A DNA stretch of 49,785 nucleotides from an uncultured Akkermansia sp. (GTDB lineage: Bacteria > Verrucomicrobiota > Verrucomicrobiia > Verrucomicrobiales > Akkermansiaceae). Positions 8,018 to 16,185 of this stretch are shown here, piece by piece (position 1 is the first letter of the stretch; each line of letters opens with the position of its first letter). A program made the translations under genes and the position numbers. The stretch is taken from contig CANQGG010000011.1 of the NCBI GenBank assembly GCA_947601655.1, positions 1-49,785 of the forward strand, read 5' to 3'. Under the pieces are notes generated by a model, which saw nothing but the letters and a program-made list of their open reading frames with translations, did no database searches and had not been told where the DNA came from.

Positions 8018-8515
8018 TCAAGCGAATCTCTTGTTGAATTTCACCACCTCGCGACGAGCCTCCAGCATTTCCGCGCGAGCCTTGAGATCATATCTCCTAT
8101 CGCGATGCGTCTTACCGCGCCCCAAACCAAGTTGCACCTTTACTTTCCCGTTCTTCCAATACATCTGCAGCAGTGGCAGCGCGTACCCCTTCTGCACAGT
8201 CTGCAACTCCATTTTTAAAATTTCCTTCTTGTGAGCCAGCAGTCGACGCGGACGTTTCTGTTCATGCTGAAACCAGCTCCCCGCCGTTTCCCATGGTTGA
8301 ATATCGCAACCGTACAAGAAAAGCTGCCCCTTTTCAATACGGGCGAAAGAATCTGAAACGTTAACGCGCCCGGCACGGATGGATTTCACTTCAGTTCCTC
8401 GCAATTCCAAACCGCACTCGTATTTTTCAAGGACCTCATAATCTCTGCCAACTTTTTTGTTGCTTGCGATGAGTCCGGTACTCGCCGGCACGACTCTTTT
8501 TTCGTGTTCTCCCAT
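8018..8515 (-). CDS. smpB: SsrA-binding protein SmpB
   Basis: A 165-residue tmRNA partner that delivers tmRNA to stalled ribosomes in trans-translation. Family motifs are present: IASNKKVGRDYEVLEKYECG near the N terminus, ELRGTEVKSIRAG, SDSFARIEKGQLFLY, LLAHKKEI, and the basic tail GLGRGKTHRDRRYDLK. The length is normal. The ~100 nt between rpoZ and smpB show no clear terminator, so the genes may share a transcript. No tmRNA gene is visible in this window. Confidence 0.95.
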   Translation of the reverse strand: MGEHEKRVVPASTGLIASNKKVGRDYEVLEKYECGLELRGTEVKSIRAGRVNVSDSFARIEKGQLFLYGCDIQPWETAGSWFQHEQKRPRRLLAHKKEILKMELQTVQKGYALPLLQMYWKNGKVKVQLGLGRGKTHRDRRYDLKARAEMLEARREVVKFNKRFA

Positions 8516-8617
8516 GACATGCTCACAACGTTTGATGAAGGAGGAGGAAAACGGAACACCGCCCCATCATCCTCCGACTTCCTGTGTCGGCCTGCGTACG
8601 CGCCAACAGCGCGCTTC

Positions 8618-8884
8618 TTATACCTCCTGAGCTTCGATATTCGTACCTTGCAATGCCGCAGAAGACTCGCTTTCCTCGCGATCTGTCTCAGTCTCCTCAC
8701 GCCAAGTCAACTTATCTGCCAGTAGCTCCATCAGTGCGATGTCCCCCGCACCTGTTTCCGGATCCGTGGGCACATAAGGATCCGCCCCGTGGTTAAGTTG
8801 CTGAACACGTTTTGACACGATATTGATCAGAAGTTGGTTATCTCCAATTTTCCGACTTGCTTTCTCGATAAGTTCTGTTTTCAT
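8618..8884 (-). CDS. rpoZ: RNA polymerase omega subunit
   Basis: An 88-residue small subunit that helps assemble RNA polymerase by holding the beta-prime C terminus. The N-terminal part KASRKIGDNQLLINIVSKR and the following RVQQL match the conserved omega helices. LMELLADKLTW lies after the loop, and the acidic tail from residue ~65 is variable in the family. The start at ATG 8884 is fixed by the conserved N terminus. No Shine-Dalgarno is visible. A strong sigma70-type promoter ends about 30 nt upstream. Confidence 0.88.
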   Translation of the reverse strand: MKTELIEKASRKIGDNQLLINIVSKRVQQLNHGADPYVPTDPETGAGDIALMELLADKLTWREETETDREESESSAALQGTNIEAQEV

Positions 8885-8912
8885 GTAGGAAAAGAATCCG
8901 TGCGCGGGCGGG

Positions 8913-8941
8913 AGTTTACCAAAAAATCACTCCTTTGACAA
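8913..8941 (-). promoter_or_regulatory. Predicted rpoZ promoter
   Basis: On the minus strand, TTGTCA (8941-8936), 17 nt, then TAAACT (8918-8913). The expected start is near 8906, giving a leader of about 22 nt. The -35 box lies within the hairpin of the terminator that ends transcription from upstream, so termination and initiation signals are interleaved. Confidence 0.6.
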
Positions 8942-8953
8942 GTCCAAAGGAGT
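8921..8953 (-). terminator. Intrinsic terminator between nadE and rpoZ
   Basis: ACTCCTTTG (8929-8937) and CAAAGGAGT (8945-8953) form a perfect 9-bp stem with a 7-nt loop. Read on the minus strand, the stem is followed by GATTTTTT. It would end leftward transcripts arriving from nadE or from the gap upstream. Confidence 0.8.
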
Positions 8954-9327
8954 TCCAGAATTTATTCTCCTCGTCTTTCCTGGAATCGCAAGGTATCAGC
9001 ACCCCATAAATCGGGCATGGAAAGGATGTCTCAACAGCCCCAACAGACAAGGTATAACTAGCGGTAAGACTCCTTCCTGTTCGACACAGTAGGTTGATTT
9101 TCTGTCGTAGAATTGGGCTCCCTGAAAGCAGGGATAATTTTCACGATGATTCGGAAGTTTGTCCATTCCCCGCACCGACGCCTACAACCGGTTGAGCGTT
9201 CACCGGAAATTCCTCCCAAGAAGGGTCTTTCAAGACCATCAGCACACAGACTTCCAGAGCCGTCGCTTGATTTCATGGAAAGGGAGTACGCGTTCCCGCA
9301 TCGACAATGGCACCACATTGGATATCA
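8954..9327. other. Gene-free gap between rpoZ and nadE
   Basis: 374 nt with no coding region I can support on either strand. Short openings here have no family resemblance and no ribosome site. It lies between the nadE stop and the minus-strand terminator, so it is either a long nadE 3' UTR or holds a small RNA that ends at that terminator. I could not match it to SRP RNA, 6S RNA, RNase P or a tRNA. Confidence 0.5.
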
Positions 9328-11253
9328 TTACTCCGTCTCCTTGAGCCAGGCAGCAACAGAAGCATCGCTGGGCATGCGCCAATCGCCGCGAGGGGAAAGA
9401 GAGATCGTGCCCACCTTCGGACCATCCGGAATGCAACTGCGCTTGAATTGCTGCGCAAAGAAACGCGTAAGAAAGGTGCGCAGGGTGCATCGGATAGTAG
9501 TGTCATCGTACTCCTTGCTCCATGCATGCTGTGCGAGAAGAAGCAGCTTGTGCGGAGTAGCGCCATATTTGATGAAGTGGTAGAGGAAGAAATCGTGCAA
9601 ATCGTAGGGACCCAGCAACTCCTCGGTCTTCTGCTCCATCGTGCCATCCTCCGCCGGAGGTAATAGCTCAGGGCTGACAGGTGTGTCAATAATATCCTGC
9701 AATACCCCGGCAAGTTCCGAATCGCTGTGCAATCCTATGTGGGCAATCAGGCAACGAATAAGTGTTTTGGGAATGGAGCAGTTCACGGCGTACATACTCA
9801 TGTGGTCTCCGTTGTAAGTGGACCAGCCGAGAGCAATCTCCGAGAGATCTCCGGTGCCTACTACAATGCCCCCGTGCAGATTGGCGGTGTTCATGAGCAG
9901 CTCTGTGCGGGCACGCGCCTGCACATTCTCGTAAGTCGTTGTACGCTGAGAAGCATCGAAGCCAAGCATCTGAAACTCCTGCTGGCAGATAGTTCGCATA
10001 TCCACTTCAGAAAGCTGGACCCCGAGAAGATCGGCGAGCTTTACAGCGTTGTCGTGCGTGCGACCTGTAGTGCCGAAACCCGGCATGGTGATAGCTCGAA
10101 TGCAATCCGGAGAATAACCAATTAACCTGCAAGCACGCACGCAGACTAAAAGAGCTAATGTGCTGTCCAACCCGCCGGAGATGCCCAGCACAAGGCATTT
10201 TGCACCAGTGTGCTCCACGCGCTTGGCAAGTCCGGTTGCCTGGATGTTGAGAATCTCCTCACAACGTTCTTCCGCCTGATTCGCCGACGGTAAAAAGGGA
10301 CGCTTCGATATCTGCGCCAGCCGCAAGTCACACTCCGTATCGGCGGGAATCACGGGAACCACGCGCACACCACTCCATTCCTGCGGCAGTTTGTTTTCAT
10401 TGAACGAGCTCTCGCTGAGTCGCGCCGCACCTAGACGCTGTAGGTCAATATCAGCACACGCCATCGTGGAGCCACGTGAAAAGCGCGGACTTTCTGCAAC
10501 GAGATGCCCATTCTCCGCGATAAGCGCGTGACCGCTATAAACGACATCCTGCGTGCTCTCCCCCACCCCGGCAGAGGCGAGCACGTATGCCGCAAGGCAA
10601 GTGCCGCTCTGCTGTGCAACGAGGCGTCGCCGATAGGCGGCTTTGCCAACGAGTTCCGTACTGGCACAAGGGTTAAAAATCACGCGTGCACCCTGTAACG
10701 CAAGCCGCGAGCTGGGAGGAATCACTGCCCAGAGATCTTCACATACCTCCACTCCGAAAGTAAAATCTGAACCATCCGAGAAGACCAAATCCGTCCCGAT
10801 AGGCACCGAACCAAAGCTCGAAAGGAAGATCTCATTCACGCGCAAATCTGCTGCAGGATGGAACTGTCGGCGTTCGTAAAACTCCCGATAATTCGGAAGC
10901 ACACTTTTAGGCACAAGACCCAACAACTTGCCTCTTTGCAGCACCACAGCAACATTGAACAATGCCTCGTGCACCAGAAGAGGCAGCGTCGTAATGATTA
11001 TGCAGGAGAGATCCGCTGTTTCCACAGCCAGTGTCTCCAACCCCTGCAGCGCCGCCTCACGCAGTCTGGACTGGAAGAACAGGTCCCCGCAAGTGTAGCC
11101 TGTGAGGCTCATTTCCGGAAAGAGTACGGCATGCGCTCCAAGCTCTGTCGTTTTCCTCGCCTCCCGAACAAGAGTCGCAGAATTCGCCGCCACGTCTGCC
11201 ACACGAACGGGAGGAATCACAGCCGCCAGACGGTAATATCCATTTGTGTTCAT
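9328..11253 (-). CDS. nadE: Glutamine-dependent NAD+ synthetase
   Basis: A 641-residue two-domain enzyme that amidates nicotinic acid adenine dinucleotide to NAD+ using glutamine. Residues ~1-270 are a nitrilase-type glutaminase with the triad Glu47 (FPEMSLTGY), Lys116 (VPKSVLPN) and Cys171 (VEVCEDLW). Residues ~330-641 are the ATP-dependent synthetase, with the PP-loop LGISGGLDSTLALL and the later GTGDLSEIALGWSTYNGDHM segment. Length matches the long eukaryote-like/mycobacterial-type form. AGG lies a few bases before ATG 11253. proS ends 37 nt upstream, so the two genes probably form one transcript starting at the proS promoter. Confidence 0.95.
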   Translation of the reverse strand: MNTNGYYRLAAVIPPVRVADVAANSATLVREARKTTELGAHAVLFPEMSLTGYTCGDLFFQSRLREAALQGLETLAVETADLSCIIITTLPLLVHEALFNVAVVLQRGKLLGLVPKSVLPNYREFYERRQFHPAADLRVNEIFLSSFGSVPIGTDLVFSDGSDFTFGVEVCEDLWAVIPPSSRLALQGARVIFNPCASTELVGKAAYRRRLVAQQSGTCLAAYVLASAGVGESTQDVVYSGHALIAENGHLVAESPRFSRGSTMACADIDLQRLGAARLSESSFNENKLPQEWSGVRVVPVIPADTECDLRLAQISKRPFLPSANQAEERCEEILNIQATGLAKRVEHTGAKCLVLGISGGLDSTLALLVCVRACRLIGYSPDCIRAITMPGFGTTGRTHDNAVKLADLLGVQLSEVDMRTICQQEFQMLGFDASQRTTTYENVQARARTELLMNTANLHGGIVVGTGDLSEIALGWSTYNGDHMSMYAVNCSIPKTLIRCLIAHIGLHSDSELAGVLQDIIDTPVSPELLPPAEDGTMEQKTEELLGPYDLHDFFLYHFIKYGATPHKLLLLAQHAWSKEYDDTTIRCTLRTFLTRFFAQQFKRSCIPDGPKVGTISLSPRGDWRMPSDASVAAWLKETE

Positions 11254-11290
11254 CCTGCAAAGAGCTTAGTCGGTTCTTAGCCGCCAAAAA

Positions 11291-12811
11291 TCAATAACTC
11301 CGCGCCCAAATCACACGACGCCTCGTGGGCGCTCCCGTCAGGATGCAAGGCGCCTCCGGTCCCTCACCCATCTCACCGAGAGGTACACAACGGATGGAAA
11401 TGCGTAAGCTTTTACCAAGCTCTTCCTCTTGCTCCGGAGTACCATCCCACGGACAGAGCAACCAGTCGGCCTCGCCTGCATCGCCGAAGTTTTTCTTGAA
11501 GTCGTCCATGTTGTCGCAGCTGCGGATGTGTGCATCGCGGAAAGCTTGCTGGCGCGCAAGCAAGCTACTCTGAATCTCCTCCAGCAGCCCGACAACGCCC
11601 GCCACGAAATCCCTTTCCGGCACAAAGTCTTTCTCGCCGACAGGACGATCGCGGCGCGCAAGGCACACGAAACCCTTCTCCAAGTCACGCGGCCCGATTT
11701 CAACGCGAACAGGTACGCCTTTTTTGACCCACTCCCATTTTTTAGCGCCGTTGTTCAGGTCGCGCTCGTCCACCTCCACCCGCAAGGGCAGGCCGTGGAA
11801 CTGCTGCGCTGTGAGCTTGGCAGCCAGCTCGCGGCAGTGGGTGAGGATATGTTCGCGCATCTCCTCCTTCGGGGTGACCGGAACGATGACCACCTGACGC
11901 GGCGCCACACGCGGAGGACACACCAGCCCATCGTCATCCGAGTGGGCCATGATGAGCATGCCGATCATACGGGTGGACACGCCCCAGGAGGTCGTCCAAG
12001 CGAATTGACGCTCATTGTCGCGTCCGGCAAAAACGATGTTCTGCGCCTTGGCAAAGTTCTGCCCCAGAAAGTGCGACGTGCCGGCCTGAATCGCCTTGCG
12101 GTCCTGCACCATGGCCTCCACGGTGTAGGTGCGCACAGCGCCGGGGAAGCGCTCGTGCTCGGTCTTTTCACCGGGGATGGAAGGAACCGCCAGCACATCG
12201 CGCTGAAAATTCTCGTACACCTGGTGCATAGTCGCTGTCTCGCGCTCGGCTTCCTCACGCGTCTCATGGGCGGTGTGTCCCTCCTGCCATAAGAACTCCG
12301 CCGTACGCAAAAAAATACGCGGACGCATCTCCCAGCGCATCACATTGCACCATTGGTTGACCTTGAAAGGGAGGTCGCGGTAGGACTCAAGCCAGCGAGA
12401 AAATGCGGCGCCGATCACAGTCTCGGAAGTGGGGCGAATCACATATTTGTCCGTGAGTTCGCCGGCGGGAACCATGCGGGTTTTCCCTGTCTCCGGATCC
12501 TTCTGCGCCTCCAGACGATGATGAGTGACCACGGCACATTCGGTGGCAAACCCCTCAGCATGCTCGGCCTCTTTCTCCAAATACGCCACCGGAATGAGCA
12601 TGGGGAAGTAGGCGTTGGAATGACCGGTACGCTTGAACTCGGCGTCCAACTGCTGCTGAATGAGCTCCCAGATGGCATAGCCCCACGGTTTGATGACCAT
12701 GCAACCGCGCACTTCCGAATTTTCGGCCATGTCGGCGGCCTTGATCACCTGTTGATACCACTCAGGAAAATCCTGAGCGCGCGTGGGAGAAATTGCATTC
12801 TGCTGTGCCAT
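11291..12811 (-). CDS. proS: Prolyl-tRNA synthetase, short (archaeal/eukaryote-like) type
   Basis: A 506-residue class II synthetase that charges tRNA-Pro. The short form lacks the bacterial editing insertion and ends in an aromatic residue (IWARSY), as in type-3 ProRS. Class II motifs are visible: motif 2 MRWEMRPRIFLRTAEFLWQE followed by GHTAHE, TSHFLGQNFAKAQNI, and motif 3 STRMIGMLIMAHSDDDGL. The anticodon-binding domain begins at about residue 290 (QVVIVPVTPKEE). The C-terminal zinc domain position has few Cys (Cys at CPWDGTPEQEEE and CILTGAPT). The start is ATG 12811. A good promoter sits so close that the mRNA may begin at or next to the ATG. Confidence 0.95.
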   Translation of the reverse strand: MAQQNAISPTRAQDFPEWYQQVIKAADMAENSEVRGCMVIKPWGYAIWELIQQQLDAEFKRTGHSNAYFPMLIPVAYLEKEAEHAEGFATECAVVTHHRLEAQKDPETGKTRMVPAGELTDKYVIRPTSETVIGAAFSRWLESYRDLPFKVNQWCNVMRWEMRPRIFLRTAEFLWQEGHTAHETREEAERETATMHQVYENFQRDVLAVPSIPGEKTEHERFPGAVRTYTVEAMVQDRKAIQAGTSHFLGQNFAKAQNIVFAGRDNERQFAWTTSWGVSTRMIGMLIMAHSDDDGLVCPPRVAPRQVVIVPVTPKEEMREHILTHCRELAAKLTAQQFHGLPLRVEVDERDLNNGAKKWEWVKKGVPVRVEIGPRDLEKGFVCLARRDRPVGEKDFVPERDFVAGVVGLLEEIQSSLLARQQAFRDAHIRSCDNMDDFKKNFGDAGEADWLLCPWDGTPEQEEELGKSLRISIRCVPLGEMGEGPEAPCILTGAPTRRRVIWARSY

Positions 12812-12817
12812 GGGTCG

Positions 12818-12845
12818 ATATTAGTGTTTAGCATGGAAAAGTCAA
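12818..12845 (-). promoter_or_regulatory. Predicted proS promoter, abutting the start codon
   Basis: Minus strand: TTGACT (12845-12840), 16 nt, TAATAT (12823-12818). The predicted +1 is about 12811, the A of the proS ATG. No Shine-Dalgarno sequence would be transcribed. Confidence 0.6.
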
Positions 12846-12961
12846 TTCATTTTTGCTTCGCAACCCTCCTGCCGCAATCGGACAAAAATGAGTGTGCCGA
12901 ACGGGAAAAAGAGGGCATGAGTTTTATCGTTTGAACAGAAATAGTGTACCATCATGTCTTC

Positions 12962-13300
12962 ATGATAGGCACAGACAAAGAACGAGAACGTATTGCGAAT
13001 ATCATTGCAGCACGCAATAAGTACATAATGCTACGCACTCGCAAGGAGCGCATTGATTTTATCATGAAAGAAACAAGGATGCTCAGGTACGTCATCGTGC
13101 TGCTAGGGAAGCGCAAGAAAGAGTGCAAGGGGAGATGCTGCTCTTTCGAAAACTCTAGGGCAAACGCATTAGAAAATACGGTTGCCATTTACAACACGCT
13201 TGACGGCCCCGTAAAGGGCGGACGCGCAGCGGGCGGTAAGAGCGTATGGACAGCACGGGTGCGCTGCTCGGAGGACGAACCGGCAGGGTGGTGCCGGTGA
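12962..13300 (+). CDS. Small hypothetical basic protein
   Basis: A 112-residue reading frame from ATG 12962, opening MIGTDKERERIANIIAARNK. The first ~75 residues are rich in Arg, Lys and Ile and could be helical. Residues ~75-112 look composition-driven. I recognise no family. Support comes from the position between a divergent promoter region and a plus-strand intrinsic terminator 93 nt downstream, so something here is transcribed rightward. It could equally be a non-coding RNA or gene remnant. Local composition is more AT-rich than flanking genes. Confidence 0.35.
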   Translation: MIGTDKERERIANIIAARNKYIMLRTRKERIDFIMKETRMLRYVIVLLGKRKKECKGRCCSFENSRANALENTVAIYNTLDGPVKGGRAAGGKSVWTARVRCSEDEPAGWCR

Positions 13301-13392
13301 GTCAATTTTCGATGTACGATTTATTGATAACGTGTGCGTTGTGCAGATTTTTTCGGATTATTAACGTATGTGGAGGCTTCTTGAGAGCCATC

Positions 13393-13420
13393 ATCATGAC
13401 CGCTTGTTGTCATGATTTTT
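13393..13420 (+). terminator. Intrinsic terminator
   Basis: ATCATGAC (13393-13400) and GTCATGAT (13409-13416) form a perfect 8-bp stem with an 8-nt loop, followed by TTTTT. It ends rightward transcription from the 12.96-kb locus. Confidence 0.7.
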
Positions 13421-13478
13421 GATACGTATAAGCGATGACATCAGTCAACAAGAGCATTCCTCTGTTGCTTCACTTCTC

Positions 13479-14324
13479 TCAAATGCGTTTGTCCGTCTCA
13501 TCCCCTCCAAAGCACACAGGAGAACCACATAGCATGATTATGCACACAAAAAGCGACAGTACGATCGCTATGATTGAGACAGGAATGAAGCTCATCAAAA
13601 CAAGGCTATGAGCGCACAGTATGGTTAGCGCTACCATTTCCTTGATGTTGAATTTTTTGGAGCTTCTCTGCATGAATCTCCGCATAACTTCTATTGAAAG
13701 CCCGTAATTGACAATCCCACATATAATTACCAGCAACAATGATAGCATATTGTCCAGCCAACACATCCCGGGATAGAAGGCTCCGGCTGCGACACCCCAT
13801 AAGATAAGAAGTCCCTTGAACGAGATGGATAAATGATTTTTCCTTTCGCTCCTTTCCTGAATTTCGCAAGAAGGAGTCTCGTTCTTTTCCGTGCTTAATC
13901 TCTCAAAAGATTCATTATCCGCTTGAGTTGTTCTCACTCTTTCCGTTTTTAATTCTCTCCATTTTTTGATCACAAAAACGATAGGCAAAGAAATGAGAAC
14001 CACGGGGACGAACCAGACGCATATACTCATGATTGCCAAACCAAACATATGCGCATAAACAAAACCGAGGAGACTAATGTTACACCAGGCAGTGAACAAT
14101 ATAGCGTATTGCCATTTCAATTCATACCGATACAACTTACCAAAACACTGATGGACATAGGACGCAAGTAAGAATATATTGGGTATAAAGAATAAACATA
14201 ACACCCGGAGCAATTTCCTGAATGTCTCATCGTAGGGATCCCCGACAAATAAGTAGAAACATATTGGTGATGCAAGCAAAAGGAAGATATAACTTCCCAA
14301 CCAAAGTCGTTCGATTCTGTTCAT
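13479..14324 (-). CDS. Polytopic membrane protein of unknown function
   Basis: A 281-residue integral membrane protein of no recognised family. Hydrophobic segments are visible at about residues 8-27, 40-60, 73-92, 95-128 (two helices), 172-215 (two helices) and 230-270 (two helices), so seven to nine membrane spans are likely. They are split by a charged Lys/Glu/Thr cytoplasmic-type loop at ~130-170. ATG 14324 is chosen over ATG 14330 because AAGGGA then sits six bases upstream. Codon use is clearly AT-richer than the housekeeping genes around it, which suggests acquired DNA. It lies 115 nt downstream of the Sel1 gene on the same strand and may be co-transcribed. Confidence 0.75.
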   Translation of the reverse strand: MNRIERLWLGSYIFLLLASPICFYLFVGDPYDETFRKLLRVLCLFFIPNIFLLASYVHQCFGKLYRYELKWQYAILFTAWCNISLLGFVYAHMFGLAIMSICVWFVPVVLISLPIVFVIKKWRELKTERVRTTQADNESFERLSTEKNETPSCEIQERSERKNHLSISFKGLLILWGVAAGAFYPGMCWLDNMLSLLLVIICGIVNYGLSIEVMRRFMQRSSKKFNIKEMVALTILCAHSLVLMSFIPVSIIAIVLSLFVCIIMLCGSPVCFGGDETDKRI

Positions 14325-14439
14325 TTGCATTCCCTTTTTTACTTCGGTCCCTGTATATATCCCAATGAAAACACCATAAAAAATTAGTCCATCTGTCCTT
14401 GCAATTCATAGTTCATCAGCATTTTTCGCCCGTACCAAT

Positions 14440-15804
14440 TCAGAGTCGCTTCAGCGCCTCCTTGGCATCTTCATCCCCCTGATCAGCGGCTTTTTGATAC
14501 CATCTCCTTGCCTCCGTTAGATCTTTGCTCACTCCCTCGCCGGTTTCATAAGCCTGACCGAGGTTACCCTGCGCCCCCGCATGTCCCTGATCTGCCGCTA
14601 AACGGAACCACTTTATTGCCTCCGTCATGTCCTTACCCACTCCCCTGCCGATTGCGTAGCACACGCCGAGGCTACACTGAGCCTCCGGATTCCCCTGATC
14701 TGCCGCCATGCGGTACCACCTTACAGCCTCCACGTAGTCCTTGCTTATTCCCTCGCCATCCCGGTAACAGACGCCAAGACTATTTTGCGCCCACGGATCC
14801 CCCTTCTCTGCCGCCAGACGGTACCACTTCACCGCCTCCGTCATATTCTTGCTCACGCCATGACCTGTTCGATAGCACTTGCCGAGGAAACGCTGTGCCC
14901 GGGCATGTCCTTGTTCCGCAGCAAGGCGGTACCACTTCACCGCCTCTGCGTAGTCCTGACTCACCCCTTCGCCGTCCTCATAAGACAAGCCAAGGTTATA
15001 CTGAGCATTCGCATGTCCTTGCTCCGCCGCTAATCGGAACCACTTCGCTGCCTCCGCGTAATCCTTGTTCACGCCTTCACCGTTCGCATAACACAAGCCG
15101 AGATTATGCTGTGCATTTACTTGTCCCTGCTCCGCCGCTAATCGGTACCACTTCACCGCCTCCGTCATATCCCTGCTCACTTCACGGCTGCCATGCTCGT
15201 AGCACCAACCAAGAAGGCACTGCGCCCGCGCATCCCCTTGATCCACGGCCAAACGGTACAATCTCATCGCCTCCCTCATGTTCTTACCCACAACCTCACC
15301 GACCATATAGAACAAGCCGAGATCCACCTGTCCTCCCGCATACCCCTGATCTGCTGCCAAGCGGAACCATTTCACCGCCTCCGCGTGATCCTTCTTCACG
15401 CCCCTACCGTACGCATAGCACAAGCCGAGATTATCCTGCGCCTCCGCATTCCCCTGCTCTGCCGCCATGCGGTACCACTTCACCGCCTCCGCGTAGTTCT
15501 TGCTCACTCCATCGCCGGTCTCATAGCACAAGCCAAGACCGCACTGCGCCTTTGCATCCCCCTGCTCCGCCGCCAAGCGCCACCACTTCGCCGCCTCCGC
15601 GTAGTCCTTACTCACCCCCTTGCCGTCATAATAGCGTTTGCCGACCTCATACTGCGCCCATGCCTGCCCGGCTTCCGCTTCCTTGTAGGGTGCAGGAGTA
15701 CCTTCCTCTGCCCATACCATGACAGACAGGGTACATATCGCCACCATGACTCCCCGACGAATTACTTTTCGAATCTCTCTTTTGAAGGTGTGATTTCCTT
15801 TCAT
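14440..15804 (-). CDS. Secreted Sel1-repeat protein (eleven repeats)
   Basis: A 454-residue protein with an N-terminal signal peptide (basic KREIRKVIRRG, hydrophobic VMVAICTLSVMVWA, likely cleavage after VWA). Eleven consecutive Sel1-like repeats of 36 residues follow, each of the form LGLCYxxGxGVSKDYAEAVKWYRLAAEQG. They fill the mature protein to the end (KEALKRL). Sel1 repeats are TPR-related solenoids that act as protein-binding scaffolds, often at the cell surface or in host contact. Most repeats have Cys before the conserved Tyr, unusual for an exported protein and suggestive of disulfides or buried thiols. ATG 15804 is favoured over an upstream start that would precede the signal. A second, shorter Sel1 lipoprotein lies at 44.7 kb. 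Confidence 0.9.
   Translation of the reverse strand: MKGNHTFKREIRKVIRRGVMVAICTLSVMVWAEEGTPAPYKEAEAGQAWAQYEVGKRYYDGKGVSKDYAEAAKWWRLAAEQGDAKAQCGLGLCYETGDGVSKNYAEAVKWYRMAAEQGNAEAQDNLGLCYAYGRGVKKDHAEAVKWFRLAADQGYAGGQVDLGLFYMVGEVVGKNMREAMRLYRLAVDQGDARAQCLLGWCYEHGSREVSRDMTEAVKWYRLAAEQGQVNAQHNLGLCYANGEGVNKDYAEAAKWFRLAAEQGHANAQYNLGLSYEDGEGVSQDYAEAVKWYRLAAEQGHARAQRFLGKCYRTGHGVSKNMTEAVKWYRLAAEKGDPWAQNSLGVCYRDGEGISKDYVEAVRWYRMAADQGNPEAQCSLGVCYAIGRGVGKDMTEAIKWFRLAADQGHAGAQGNLGQAYETGEGVSKDLTEARRWYQKAADQGDEDAKEALKRL
14455..15657 (-). repeat. Tandem 108-bp array encoding the Sel1 repeats
   Basis: Eleven direct units of about 108 bp are similar at DNA level as well as protein level, with recurring blocks such as TGGTACCGCCTTGCTGC-like segments on the coding strand. 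Sequence conservation between units suggests gain and loss of units by recombination. Confidence 0.75.
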
Positions 15805-16185
15805 AGTAAAATAAAGGTGCAAAGCTCCGACCCTGCCTTCTCTGTCGGATGGTAGTGAGCATATCTTTTTTCAAAAGGTATGTCCAGTCTGAAAGACTAA
15901 GGAAGAAATTTCGTCGTAAGTATGTGTTTGATACTAGCGCCTTATTTCCGAGGTATCAAGTTCTCGAAAAATTTCTTTTTCCGCTTTTAGCAACCCTTCG
16001 GTGACTGTATTTTGAGGCAATTCCCTCTTCTCTTCCAAAGATAATGTCGGGATTTTCTCTGCAAGAAAGAATCATATTTTTTCACAATGCAACAACGGTC
16101 GAGATAGACCATTGAAATGCGAACTAAGCCCGTAGGAACAGCTCAATTGAGGTCACGTGCAGAGTACACAACCGGAGCAATTTTT
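15805..16185. other. Gene-free AT-rich gap
   Basis: About 380 nt between the Sel1 gene and the inverted repeat, with no supported coding region on either strand and no clear terminator. It must contain the Sel1 promoter and leader, but I see no convincing -35/-10 pair at normal spacing. Confidence 0.5.

Noticed and set aside
9058..9318. An 86-codon minus-strand frame in the rpoZ-nadE gap
   Set aside because: Random-looking composition, no ribosome site and no family resemblance.
14508..15722. A 404-codon plus-strand frame antisense to the Sel1 gene
   Set aside because: It is Pro/Ser/Thr-rich with a repeated pattern that mirrors the 108-bp Sel1 repeat on the other strand. The minus-strand frame has a signal peptide and clear Sel1 repeats.
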